This document shows, piece after piece, positions 11,110 through 22,843 of a stretch of 64,000 bases of DNA. The stretch is taken from contig JAQOTA010000053.1 of NCBI GenBank assembly GCA_029532415.1, positions 3,596,001-3,660,000 on the forward strand, given 5' to 3'. The translations under genes were made by a program, and so were the position numbers. Origin of the DNA: Marasmius tenuissimus. Its lineage: Eukaryota > Basidiomycota > Agaricomycetes > Agaricales > Marasmiaceae. Within the stretch, counting starts at the first letter, position 1. The number at the start of each line of letters is the position of its first letter. The notes under the pieces are model-generated. The model saw only the letters and a program-made list of their open reading frames with translations. It was not told where the DNA came from and did no database searches.

Positions 11110-14100
11110 TCATGATCTCAGCAACCCTACTCTCCTCCAATACTCGACCCATTTATCCACGTCTTCTCTGCCTATCGGTGAAAGATCCTTCAACCACGGT
11201 ACAGTATCCACAGCGTTATTTGTTTTCATCGCAGTGAATCCGAAGGCTTCGGAGTCCGCTGCACTAGGGGGCCTCGCACTGCGATAGAAGTGTAGCAGTG
11301 ATATAGCCGGATTTGATAGCGAAGACGAAGACGGGTTACGCATCGATGATGAGGATGTCGTTGACGCCGCTGACTCAAGAGCATTGAGCCACTCCGAATA
11401 TCGCACCAGAGGCAGACCCAATTGTTCTCCCAACCTTTCCATCATGGGGGCGGCGGGAACGGGATGGGGATGGACGAGGTTGATAAATTTGACAGAGTCC
11501 GAGGTTGGAGGAGCACCTTGGGGAGTGAAAGAAGGTGGGAATGGATTGGAAGGTGACATGCGCTGGATTGACGGGGGTAATGTTGATGTTGGGCTGAGGC
11601 CATCTGAATCAGTGAACTCCAATGAGGACACAGAAGTGTCAGTGTCAGGGGAAGCAAGGTCGTCGTCAATGTCCATGTCATAGTCAGCGTCTTCGCCAAA
11701 ACAGTCTTCGAGCATCAAAGCTTTGCGTATCTCTATCAAGGCATTGGCGGCATGATGTGCTGGAATCCAAGAGATGTACTGCGTAGGTTTCCATGAGCGT
11801 CAAAGTAAAGACAGGTAAATTAGAAGGACGTACGCCCAACGCCTGAGGCAAACATCTCAACACCGGTCCAGAAGCGACCAAAGTTGGGAACCACTCAGCA
11901 GCAGACCAGCTACCATCAAGACCACCGCATATTTGTCCGATCCGGACAATGCAGGGCTTGAGCGGCGTCTGGGCAGCTGCTTTAACGAGGATCTTTTCTG
12001 CCACCCACTTAGATTCGGCCTATAATTGAATTCCGATGGGCTATGAACAAAAATATCCACAACAGCGGCAGCGTGGAATCGATACTCACATAACCAGATC
12101 CAATCGCGGTAGCAGGACGAGGGTTGAAATCCTCGGGCGCGACAGTACCTCCTGTCCAATCTGAAACGAAGAATTTAACCTGTCTGCTCTTCTATATTGA
12201 GAGTCTAGTGCGCAAGAACTCACTGTTGAAAACATTGACACTGCTGACAAACAGCAATCGAGGAGGGGTTTGATGAGGAGAACTGAGCGCCAGGTCCGCC
12301 AAACGTCGAGTAGCCGCAATCAAGGGCTCCATTGAGGATAGAGCAACATTGAAGTTGACGTTCCAGGCTACGCGTTATACCCAGGCTGTCAGCGGCGGTC
12401 TAAGGAGAAATAGGCACACACAAACACGTACCTGCGTGGATGATGCAAGTGATGCTCGTGCGAATCTCTTCGAACATTGTGACCTGGAGCCCCATGTTCT
12501 CAACAGAAGCATCTCCTTCGAGGAGAACCAGCTTGTTTGAATCGAGAATGTTGAAATCGAGCCCCCGGGCGTTTAATTGGGCGGACTGTCGTATGTAGAC
12601 AGAACGGGCGCCCCGGACATCTTGCCGATTCAGAGCATACACTTTGGACACCGTTGGATCTTTGATGAGGCTTTCGAGAATGTATGTGCCAAAGGATCCT
12701 GAGAACGAACAGACCATCAGTCAAGGCGTTGTCGATAGCCAGCGGGGGGAACTTACCTGTGCTTCCAGTCAATAGAACTATATCTCCCGGTAGTGATGAT
12801 GAAGAGGAAGCACCCGGTGATGGTCGGTGGGTTGGGAACGACGAGCCATACTTCAGCGCAAGACCCTCCATTTCGGATATTTTGCCTGACAACATTGCCA
12901 GAGCGACCGAAGAATGACCATAATGCACGATCTGGGCGATGTATGTCCCAAGGCGCTTAATGGTTGGATTGAAGTAGACAAAGTTGTGGGGTATTTGGCG
13001 CGTAGAAACCTTCATCGCCCGCCTGAGCGTCTGGAACAAAGCCATCCGGATTTGTGTTGCTTGGACACTATAAACAGCATGAGAGTGTGAATGACTCACA
13101 GAACGGGGTAAACATACCTATCACAACCAGCTTGGAAGATATCCATATCATCTCGCAGTGGCTGCATCAGCACTGTATGCACCGCCATCCTCGCGACGTT
13201 GGTGCACTCCTCCACACCCCAAGCTTCTGGCGTAGCCATCTCGGCAAGTCCCTGATAGGAATTGTCACTGAGACCATATGACTTTTCGATCTCGGGCGCG
13301 TAGGCGGCAAGAATATCATTCCTCTTCGGCGTTTGTTTGAGCGTATAGATGAATGGTTTGCTGGGCTTCGTGACCAGAATCATCTCCTTGAAGATCCTTG
13401 AGTATATCGGCGACGTCTCATTTGCTTCCTGCACGGCAGGCCTACATCCAAGCCTTTTTAGTCCGGGAACATTCATCGCACAGGTAAAACCATACCAGAT
13501 TTTGTTCCGATAACCCTCCAATTCAGTCTCATTATCCGGATCGAATGCATGTTCTGGTACCGGCTCGACAAGAATACCGATATGGTTGCGCCCTTGGCCA
13601 AACACAAGACAAGCGCGGACCAGAGGATGCCGAGATATCGCAGATTCTGTTAAGCGAAGAAAAAAATAACGAGCAAGCTGTTGAGCACGGGAGCCTTGTC
13701 ATCGGACCGAAATGCATACCAATGGGAAGCGTGTTGGTCTGTCAAAAAAGAACTCAATTCAACAGGATGCGCTCGCGAAGTTCTGAAACTCCACCCACCT
13801 TAGTTCCAGTCGAAAGGATGATCTGCTCGTCAGCCCGCCCACAAACTCTCCAAAGATCGGGAATAGTGGGATGTCTCGTGATGAGATCATTGGTATTGTA
13901 CCCGCGTTCTCCATCGTACTCAACGTTGATGACGTCCAGCGTGCACGTCGGACTTTGCTGGAATCGCCGGCGTGAGAGGAGGTATGTTGGACATGAAAAA
14001 ATCAACACCAACCATCATGATTAGCTGATAGACATCTTCAGAATGAGGAACTAGCTTTGGCTTGACATGAGGCGAGAACTGGAGAAAGAAAACACCGCAT

Positions 14101-15800
14101 TAGCATCGTCAAGATATGAAAGATCTATGAACAACGAGTTATGTGAAGATTTGCGTCCTCACCTTGAAGTATTGCCATTCCCTGGGCGCCGGGCCCTCTA
14201 AACCGCGGAGTTAGTTACCGTTTTCATATTACAACTTGTATGAGAAGAGCGCTCACTTGGAACGAAGACTGAAGCGCATCCAATTTCAGTTCTGATGAAA
14301 AGCCACCGTCAGCGGGGGGGAAATAGCAAAGCGGAAAGAAGATCGACTGACGCTCCGTAAAAGGAGTTTATTTGGATGGACTGGGAGATAGCAAGGTCAC
14401 CAGACTCTTTCCTAAGAGGAGCGCCCGCGAAAAACTATTCCCTTCTTTGAGCGGAGCAGAATTATGATGATGAAGTGATTGCGTACAATATGACTGAAAC
14501 CCCTCAAGTCGGACGCCTGGACAGGATCTTTGACCCATGCCTAGAGAGACGAGTAAAACCGTTGTCGATTGTCACGACAGAGGCCGGCGGGACATACCTC
14601 AATAAAGGCAGGGACACAGAGAATTATAGAAGATGATGTCGACAAGGCACCAGCTAGGACGCGCTCAGGCGTTGGGACCGGGGCATCCGCGGTCGGGGGA
14701 AACGTCGCCACTGTGATACCTGAGATCGGCTTATCGTAGTAACTGTCAGTCAAGAGAAGATTTGACGGGGTTAATGCGAAAGTAGCTCACCGCCCATGTT
14801 ATGCAAGTAGCACCGAGGGCATCTGTAAAGGAATGTAAATAAATATCACGTCGACATGAGAGACATGGTGGGCTCTTCTCGCTCACATGGCAATGTCAAT
14901 GAGTGGTACGACATGATGGTCCCGCACAGATCTGTTTCTCCAAAATCTGACACAGGAAATGGTGATCAACACGGCACTGTCTCCCCTCGAGAACGGCGGG
15001 AACTCACAAGGGATCATTCCCCATTGCAACAACGTTTGTTGAGAGAAGTACACTGGCTTTGGGAACGACGTTGTCCCTGCAATCGACATCAGCGCCCGAG
15101 AAACGAGGTAACAGGGGCAACAGCCTAAGTCATGACCCACCCGAAGAGTGTAATATGAGCGCTCCGTGTTTGGGTTGTGGATGAACCATGGGAGGAAGTG
15201 GAACGAATTGTGCTTCCGGCAAAAAGAGGGTATCGAATGCAGGCATGGGGTGGACACTCATGTATGATCCAACTGGCCCATCCACTGAAGGTTGAGCACA
15301 GGTTGCTGCGGCCAGACGTTGTGTTGAAGGAGTCTCTCCGACAAACATGTACTTGACCCTTGTCGTTCTTACGAGATGAGCGATACCGACGGCGGAATTT
15401 CGTGTTGATATCGGGAAAGCTTGGTACCCGGCGCGCATGATTCCAGCGACCAGGACAAAATTGGTGATGAAATCTGAGAGGGAACAATGTTCATTGGCGA
15501 TTGGCAAAAAGTCAAGTGACACGCACCTGAAGTTGAAAGAACAGCGACAACAGTCGAGTTCTTATTCCTATCCCCCGGTCGAATATGACCCTCGACCAAC
15601 CTTGCGGCAGTATGAATTGCTCGCACAAGGGTTGACCATGTTATAGTTTCCAAAGACGCGTTATCATCGTATACGAAGACAGGATGATTCGGACTGTGTT
15701 GCCCAAGAAAGTCGTAGACCTCTGCGAGATATAAGGAGCCATCGACGGGCGGTGGTGTGAAGGTAGCACTGTTAGTGCCCTGAGGAGTCGGAAAATGCAT
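11110..15800 (-). CDS. NRPS-like adenylate-forming reductase (A-PCP-R)
   Basis: Many-exon gene of roughly 1,050 residues. Exons read include 15800-15527, 15473-15141, 15076-15008, 14946-14887, 14822-14791 and 14729 onward, ending in 11778-11110. Adenylation domain: LILHSSGTT core, FFAGAPLRKESGD, NSFYGATEIGC, and TGTKTNTLP near its end. Carrier domain: FQAGCDSVQATQIR, whose Ser takes the phosphopantetheine arm; this Ser codon is created by splicing. Reductase domain: VLLTGSTGSFGTYIL NAD(P)H-binding loop, FVSSVNVF and a catalytic YAESK motif, then a Ser-rich insert and WLKDLSPI near the end. Such enzymes activate a carboxylic acid, load it as a thioester and reduce it, usually to an aldehyde. 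The domain order is that of basidiomycete Nps-type reductases and of alpha-aminoadipate reductase (Lys2). Substrate cannot be read here. No tailoring genes are adjacent. One acceptor (14730) is an AAG chosen because it alone keeps the frame. Confidence 0.92.
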
Positions 15801-16429
15801 CACGGAAGGGAGGGAGGGAAAAATGGGGATGATGACGGGGGAAAGAAGGAATAGAGAGGTCACCCGCCGGAAGAAGAGCTTTATACCATAACCTTGCGGA
15901 ATGACAGAGCGTGATGGTCGAATGTACCAATGGGCGTTGGGTCAATCTGATGGGCGCTTCCTGAGCGCAATGCTTTCTACCGTTGCGCCCGGGAAACGTG
16001 GGACATTGTTCGAATGTTTAGTTTCTCCTTTAGCCGTGACAGAATATTTGTTGATTTTTTGAGCTGTGGCCGGCTATGCCCGTTTAAACGGTCCTACCCC
16101 GGCTGAACATTGCTCAAGGGCGCTGGAATATTGAGGTCTACCGTCCCCCAAAGGTCATGCACTTGAAGCTATCTCGCCGCCCATGGGAACTTGAACTGAT
16201 TGGCGTGGTCTTTACTCATTTTAGAGGGGCACCGGCACAAGTCACAGCGCTCAAGAACTCTGCCCAGAAATGCGTTGCACGCGGATCATCTTCTCCGAAT
16301 CTAGAAAAGAACATGCTGGCATGGATAGCATGGGCGTGGCATGGATTGCACCGTGGTGAAGCGTACATAGTGCATGGCGAAAGTAAAAGTAGAAACGACC
16401 AGTAGAAGTACAACTCCATCACCCTAAGC
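15801..16429. other. Reductase promoter / RPL24 3' flank
   Basis: No coding feature supported. Expected to contain the promoter of the reductase and the terminator of RPL24. Confidence 0.45.
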
Positions 16430-17059
16430 TCATCGTCCACCTTTTCCACCCTTCATCTGTTGCTTCGAAACCTTGGGCGCAGTTGTTGTGGCAGGACGCG
16501 ATGCCTGAACACATCTTAAGCGTGTAGTTCGATGAATATGAGAGTTGACTTACCTTAGTCTTCTTGCTCTCCTTCTCCTTCTTCTCAGTCTTCGCCTTAG
16601 TGATAGCAGCCAGCCTCTGTTGGGAACGAACGGCAGCGGTCTGGTTACGCTTAGCAGCAATTGCGTTAAGGTCAGCACCGACGATTCCTCGCTGGTGCTT
16701 CACAGCTCGGCGAGAGCGCTTCTTGGCAACTTCCTCCGTGATACCCTTCTTGTGCATTCTACGGTAGACCTGTGTCCAGGCGATCTTACGGGGATTCTTC
16801 CTCTGGAGGAAGAGAGACGCATTTTTGGAAGTGGCAAAGCGGAAAACCTGGAACGATTACCGGAGACATCAGTATAAATCGGTTGGTATTCCAGAGCGGG
16901 TGGGTTCCAGCGCACTTTACTATCGCCACGGACGAAGAGTTTTCCCTTGCTGGGGTAGATACGGTAGCCGGAGAAGGAGTCAATTTCGACCTTCTGTTCT
17001 CATGAAGTTTCGCGTCAGTACTGGCTAATATATAAAGTGTACCACGAAATACGCACCAT
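16430..17059 (-). CDS. RPL24: Ribosomal protein L24 (eL24)
   Basis: Four exons, 17059-17057, 16993-16916, 16847-16554 and 16504-16430, encode 149 residues of the large-subunit protein eL24. Recognised from KVEIDSFSGYRIYPSKGK at the N-terminus, the NPRKIAWTQVYRRMHKKG core and KHQRGIVGADL, followed by a Lys/Ala-rich helix and a Gly/Lys-rich end. The first coding exon consists of the ATG alone; the intron begins directly after it (GTGCGT, 63 nt, branch-like TACTGAC). Such early introns are common in fungal ribosomal protein genes. eL24 zinc-finger cysteines are absent, as in most eukaryotic forms. Expected to be strongly and constitutively expressed. Confidence 0.95.
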
Positions 17060-17516
17060 CTAGAATTGCGGACCAAACATCCAGGAGAAAGTCAGCACAA
17101 CACTCCAGGATCGAAACAACGAGGCCAGCGTCATCCAATCTTCCAACTTCCGATCCAGCGAGAAACCATCCACAAATGGGCACCGTTTTGAGCGCAAAGA
17201 TCCGTATAGCTTGAAGAAACGATTTGCTAGCCTAAAAAGCGTAGATTCGTGCTCACCTTGAGGTATTTTCTTGCTGGTCGTTGTGTTGTGCGTTATCCAC
17301 CGAAATCTGGACACAGCGCGATGACTATTTGGCTGTGTTTGATCTAAGCGCTTATGGGCGCTTACACTATCAGCCTCTCTTCACCGACCACCAATCCCAA
17401 GGTTCCGCCTTCATCAAGGATGCATTTGAACTGTTACTTCGCGAGCCAAACTTCTGGCATAAACAGAACGAATTCGACACTCCAATCTTCTATCTATTTT
17501 CTCCCAGCCGCCCACA

Positions 17517-17692
17517 ATGCCGCTGTAAGCCTCACCGAGTCCAGTTCACTGATATGATCGAGAACTACCTCAACAGATAGGTACCGCCCTTCCAACCCGA
17601 CCGCTGTGCGTACCGCTGCTGTTCCGATTACTCCAGCTCTGTTCAAACAGCAGAACGCTCATGATCAGCGACAACAAATCAACATTCGTTGA
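17517..17692 (+). CDS. Possible small or N-terminal ORF, unrecognised
   Basis: ATG in good context (CCCACAATGCC), an 8-nt first exon (17517-17524), a clean 56-nt intron (17525-17580, branch-like CACTGAT, ends ATAG) and exon 17581-17692 give 39 residues beginning MPLYRPSNPTAV. It may instead be the first part of a longer multi-exon gene whose later exons I could not follow. It faces RPL24 divergently at 457 bp. No family is recognised; this may be chance. Confidence 0.22.
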
Positions 17693-19702
17693 TAATTCCC
17701 GCCGACTTGTCACAAGTGACCCCTTGTACCTCTCATTGTCAATCACCCCTCTCCCGTCCGCTGTTGGGCGCTCACCGCCGCAGCAGGATGTATTTTCGTC
17801 CTATACATCTTTCAGGCCTGCCACTTGCAGGAGCAATTCCGTCCCTTCCGGTGACTCACTGGCCAAGGACCGGCCAATGGCAGTGGATATCTTGATTATG
17901 CGGCACCACATATACACCTTTCGGAAGGATAGTCGATAATCTCCCATACCCTCCGAGGTATACCGTGGTCTGAGGTGTCATCGATGAACTGTACAGCTCT
18001 CTCCACCTCCAAGCCAAAGCAACGGCCGCTGTTTGGTGTCTCTCGTAACCCGGTTTACACCTACAGCATATCCCCCGCAGTGACGAAAGCAGGGTAAACG
18101 GCCATAGCAGGAACTACCCCATCCGGCGAAACAGCGCCCCCGGCGCCAGCCCGAGGCTACACCTTCCATGCGTGAGTTTGCATTCATAGTCATGTTTTTT
18201 ATTAGAGACCCGCCCACCAAGACGTGCTCTCCATTCTCTCGTGTCACTGCTGGCCAGCGCTCCCAATCAGTCTCATTCGTACGGAACGGGAGACGTCGCC
18301 CAAACATCGATGGCGGCGATTTCTGGACACCACTGACCGCGCCTGGTCGGGCTGCTGTGACTATCTCCCGCCCACGGAACGTCATCTGATTATCACCTCT
18401 GACTTTGATAATTGATACTCAAGTACTACCCACAGGCGCTGATTGATTTCTATCACAATCAGCATTCGCGACAATCACCACTTTAAACCTGTCTCTGTCC
18501 GTATTCTCAGTCCGAGCGGGTCTCTCACCACTCGACGGCTATACAATCATTCACGATACATATACGATCAATCAAATCCCACTTCCAACTCCATCTTTGA
18601 CCTGCAAACTTTGCGTTGCATTCCTTTCCACGACCTGAGCAGCCGACTTCCAGCCGTATAACCCACACACCTTTGAAACTCCCCCCAAAACGACCATCTA
18701 CCGTTTAACCGGAGCACCCTTTCTTGCGAGCTCGCCGACAGTGTGTACCGGGGTGTAAACCCTTGGCGTGTATTCCTCCAGGCTTCAATATAACTACCTA
18801 CATGACGACGATCATCTCGGTTATGGCCTATCCCGGGTCCTACAAGTCACAACTGCCATCGACACTACTCTAGTTCGGGTTGTCCTCGCACTCGCACTAC
18901 TCAGTTCAATATGGGCGCCCCCCTCCAAATTACTAGCACGCCGGAGTGTGCACTATAACCTCGCATTTCAATGCAGGTATAGCCGTGCACGTGCACCAGC
19001 CACATTCAACGATTCAATTAAATCTACAATAACCTCGGAAATTCGGATATGTGGGGACGGACGAAACGGCGTTTCACGATGTGTTCATGAACGTCTTTAA
19101 ATAATTCGTCACAATCGCTCGTTGCGGCCCTTCGGCTTTCCTGAATATTGGGAGTCACTTATCCGGTTCGGTAGCGATATAAGTCTAAGATCGACTGTCA
19201 ATGCGCGTCTCCTCTCTCCAAGGGTTACCCATGACGAATGTTACGATAGCGGCAACTCGAATGGACCGCCCAAAGATCTCTTCTCCCTTGTGTTTTGTCA
19301 ACGTGATATCGGGAATTATACGTGTGAAGAGAATAAATGAAGGTGTGAGTCTGGATCGGTGAAGGGAGAATGTCAGGTGCATTGTTTGCTCTGCATCCAC
19401 AACGACAGTCGCAGGCCCTGCTGGTAAGATGTAACAGGAGGGAGTCAAAGGTATCAACAGCGGAACGGAGACCTTTGAGATATAATGAGATGTACGCTTG
19501 TCGCTGAGTACTCTAGCTTGATCATTCTCATCCAGCCCGCGCGGGAGAATCGTGCCAGTCTACAACTTACAGTCTGGCATTCAGCTTACATTTTTGATTC
19601 GTCCACATGAGTACTAATATCCTCATTTGTGTTGCACACAAGATAGGAATTGTACTCGATGCATTCATTCAGTACGCACCTCGAGGTATAGGCTTGACGT
19701 GA
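17693..19702. other. Gene-poor stretch
   Basis: About 2 kb without a supported gene. Composition is C/T-rich on the plus strand from 17,700 to 18,770. Open frames are short and carry no family motif. Positions about 19,130-19,260 resemble 20,800-20,940 (shared CCGGTTCGGTAGCGAT and flanking blocks), so a decayed repeat is present on both sides of the CFEM gene. Confidence 0.45.
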
Positions 19703-19710
19703 GCTCTCCC

Positions 19711-19815
19711 TAGTGTTGCCCATGGCTGGCTCGGCTTAGCTTCGGCTTGGCTAGGGACGGCTCGGCTCAGGAGTGGCTCACCAGCCACCCGCAGTATAGT
19801 GGCTTGGCAACACTA
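19711..19815. mobile_element. hAT-type MITE, 105 bp
   Basis: The element starts TAGTGTTGCC and ends GGCAACACTA, a perfect 10-bp terminal inverted repeat. It is flanked by an exact 8-bp direct repeat, GCTCTCCC, at 19703-19710 and 19816-19823. An 8-bp target duplication plus a TAGTG-type end is the hAT signature. The interior is made of GGCTCGGCT-like short repeats and has no coding capacity. It sits 122 bp upstream of the CFEM start codon and may lie in that promoter. Confidence 0.85.
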
Positions 19816-19936
19816 GCTCTCCCGTGGAGAGTTCTTGGATCTCTATTTATGAGAAAAAAATTGGGCGGCGACTCTCCCGCAGTTCTTTCGTCCTCCCTCA
19901 ATCGACCTCACTCCCAATAGTCCAAAGCCTGTCAAA

Positions 19937-20325
19937 ATGCATTTATCTGTTGCTCTTTTGACTTTAGGTGTCTTTGCCGTGTTGTCATCGGCACAGAGCG
20001 TTCCTGGTACGTGCGACAAGCAGTGATTATTTCGACTTCTCCAGGCTGATATCGATATCTTTCTCAAGAATGTGCTTTGACTTGTATTAGCACAGCGAAT
20101 ACCAGTGGCTGCTCGTCCCCCACTGATCTCATGTGCTTGTGCAAAGATCCCAAGTTCATCCAAACTGCCAACACCTGCATCGATGAAACTTGCCAGAGCA
20201 ACGATATTGCCATCGCCAGAGCTGCCTTCGAAGAACTCTGCGCAGGACAAGTGCGTGTTCGACTTGGTTCAGTCCCGGTGAATTCATCTAATGCCACCAT
20301 CAAATAGGGCAACCAGAATGACTGA
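19937..20325 (+). CDS. Secreted CFEM-domain protein
   Basis: Exons 19937-20006, 20069-20250 and 20308-20325 encode 89 residues. A signal peptide (about 1-20, ending near SSAQS) is followed by one CFEM domain with all eight cysteines in the family order: ECALTC, GC, MCLC, TC, TC and LC. The Asp in LCKD sits where heme-binding CFEM proteins carry their ligand. CFEM proteins are extracellular or GPI-anchored and take part in heme capture, adhesion or host interaction. There is no hydrophobic C-terminal GPI signal; the protein ends GNQND, so it is probably soluble. A hAT MITE lies just upstream. Confidence 0.88.
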
Positions 20326-21267
20326 TCCGGATACGTGCATCGAGTTCCACTGCAGTCTACAGGAACTAGCCTTCTGCCTCAGTGCCGCGTCGTGAGAAAC
20401 GTTCTCAGTGAATCGAACTCATATTCAACACGGATACTATTCTGGGGGGGAATTGCGACTTTTTGTGAAATTTCCCTCCCTCGCTCCTACACTGTACCTA
20501 CTGCAATCTCATCATGATAGAAACATTTTATATACTAAAGAACGCTTGACCTGATTTTCTGGGATTTTTCCCCTCTCCCCTCGTTGTGTCGGGCAATGTC
20601 CGAGAAGGGAACAAGAATTGCGACCCCTTTGGATCACGGTTTGTCGCAACCGGCGGCCCTCGGCAGCCCGCCCAGGTGATGGAATCAAAGGTTTTGTGGG
20701 CTCGTGTAGTATGTGGGTTGTTTGAACTTCCGGACCGGAAACTCAGTTCATGGAAGTCATTTATCCAATATTCGTCTCCAATGATCATGGTCATCGAGTG
20801 ACCTTTCGCCACTCGGTTCTCCTGAACGAGACTTGCTTACCCGGTTCGGTAGCGATGTAGACTGCCAATGTGAACTAAACTCCTCTCCAAGCCACCGGTG
20901 AGGCGGCAGTACATAGCTTGCAATAGCGGCGCTTGCCCATATCGCTCGATCTCAGTGCACTTCAATTTCGTTCATGGGTTGAAACATACTTATCAACTCC
21001 GGAGCCTGCAGTCTCACTAGTGACGGCCGCGACTAGCTAGATTGACCAACACACAAGTGCGAATCATTCATTCCATTGAAACGTCCATGAACAATTCATA
21101 TAGGTATCTGAGAAGTCTGTATGTATCTATACAAGGAACCAACCAAGTAGCAATCAATTACATGTTTCAAGCCCGTTTGGAAGAGTTATGATAAAAGCGG
21201 GTCCATCAAGTCATCAAGATTCAAGTCCATGCCAAAATTAAAGAGGGTAAAAAGGCTATAGAGCCTT
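20326..21267. other. Gene-free interval with decayed repeat
   Basis: No gene supported. Positions about 20,800-20,940 are a diverged copy of 19,130-19,260. The remainder shows no structure that I can name. Confidence 0.4.
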
Positions 21268-22092
21268 CTAGAGTCGTGGGGAAGAGGCGCGACTGGGGAG
21301 GGGCGTAAGGGTCATGACGCCAGGGAGGGGTGTGAGTGATCTTTGTTCAGGGGCATACTTTGCCTGGAAAAGAAGAAAAAAAAAAAAACAGGATACGTGA
21401 GCGGTGACAATGTTGAGTGGATGAACGATGACGAACCATCTCGTTCTCTTTCTTGACGAAACCACACTTCTCGTAGAAAGCTACAGGGGTGGGTAAAAGC
21501 GACAAATCAGCGAACCGACGCAATGCGGCAAGGATCAATTGAGCACGCACGAATGTTGGCATCACTGCAGTTCAAGATTGTCTTGTAGCATCCAGCTTGT
21601 TCACTGAGGTGAGTGAGCACCTGGATAATCCTCAACCCAAGCTTCTTTCCCTGCTGACTCTTATCGACTGCAATATCTTCAATGTGTCCCACCATACCCA
21701 GACCACGCAAAAATTTGCGTTCAAGGAAAACACAACCGACTCCGACGATTTTGTCCGACATCCGGTCTACGATGACGATGGGGAAGTATGTGCCAGATGA
21801 GGCTCGCATCGCGTTGAATTGGTCCTGCCATGCTTCTTCACCAGGGTCAGAGACCACAGTGAGCACAGAGAGGACGGCGAGGTGACCACGACGATAGTCT
21901 GTCAATGCCAATGGCCTGACCTATTGAATTCGGGTCAGAAAAAAACTGAGATGGAGGGTGTTGGTCACATACGTGGACGTCGCTAGGTAGCTGGCTCCTC
22001 ACGTCCTCTGGAATGCGCTCAGGAGCGAAGAAGAGGTCGAGCTTTTCGTCTGGAGTGAAAGATGAAGGACCATGGGGAGTAAGAAAGGACAT
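21268..22092 (-). CDS. GNA1: Glucosamine-6-phosphate N-acetyltransferase
   Basis: Exons 22092-21973, 21920-21551, 21480-21437 and 21363-21268 give 209 residues. The enzyme transfers acetyl from acetyl-CoA to glucosamine-6-phosphate in the cytosol, a step toward UDP-GlcNAc for chitin and glycans. The GNAT fold is clear: VRPL, DYRRGHLAVLSVLT, GTYFPIVIVD, the conserved CVFLERKFLRG, VGHIEDIAVD, the acetyl-CoA loop QGKKLG, NCSDANIPFYEKCGF and KKENEM. The last exon adds an unusual Pro-rich tail of about 31 residues beyond the usual fungal end. The enzyme is essential in fungi that have been tested. Confidence 0.94.
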
Positions 22093-22649
22093 CTTTGAGT
22101 GGAGGTGAGTGGTATAGACTGGAGCGCGGAGCGAAGAAAGGATGGAAATGGAGGTTATTTGGGAACGTTCGTCTCGCGTTTATATAAGTGGGACGCGATT
22201 GCGCACGGGCTCGCTATGACATAACATAGCCTCTATCACCGCCTCACACAACCCTGACCGAACAACGAGAACCCCGACAGCTCGTATTCGCAGATTTACG
22301 ACTACAAAACGTTACGGAGATGCATAATAATCACCAAAGGAAATTTAGAAATCGATCTGGGGCCGAGCACTAGTGCACTGCGCAAGGTAGGCCTTGCAAC
22401 CACAAGCATTAGTCCTCCAATGGCAGCGGTCAGTACTAACGAAAATCGAGAGGTTGAGTGTTTGCCACCGAAATGCCCTCAGGAACGCTAAGCACTGCTC
22501 GCAACATTGGCATAGCCGCACCGCATATTTGGCGTGATTTCCTGGGCGGCCTAAGGGGAAGGAGTCGTTCATCCGTATACAAACTCAGCATCGCTGAGGA
22601 TTTAGAGATTTTTTCACCTAGCTTGAATGATTCAGAGATTGGACGCGAC
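22093..22649. other. GNA1 promoter and left edge of the duplicated block
   Basis: Contains the GNA1 5' region. From about 22,440 the sequence resembles 24,250-24,400 (shared CATATTTGG and GGCCTA(A/G)GGGG blocks), showing that the tandem duplication covering the two DUF6593 genes extends past their 3' ends. Confidence 0.5.
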
Positions 22650-22788
22650 TAGGGCTGCTCAATTCTACAGTTCGCCAGTTCGTTGCAGTTCGTAAGGTGA
22701 TTTTTGCTGAAGTGTCTCCGCGTTTATGAACTGACGAACTGGGACGAACTACGAACTGGTTACGGACTGTAAGAATTGAGCAGCCCTA
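22650..22788. mobile_element. Small MITE with TA flanks, about 135 bp
   Basis: Terminal inverted repeats GGGCTGCTCAATTCT and its complement bound positions 22652-22786, with TA on both sides. The similarity of the arms continues inward with repeated CAGTTCG units. There is no coding capacity. The TA flanks could be a Tc1/mariner-type duplication; alternatively TA belongs to the repeat and no target duplication is visible. It lies directly 3' of the DUF6593 pseudogene and is absent at the matching place of the paralog. Confidence 0.65.
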
Positions 22789-22843
22789 CTGTCACTGAAC
22801 CATAAACGACAGCAAAAAGGGCTTACTATTCAATATTCAATGC

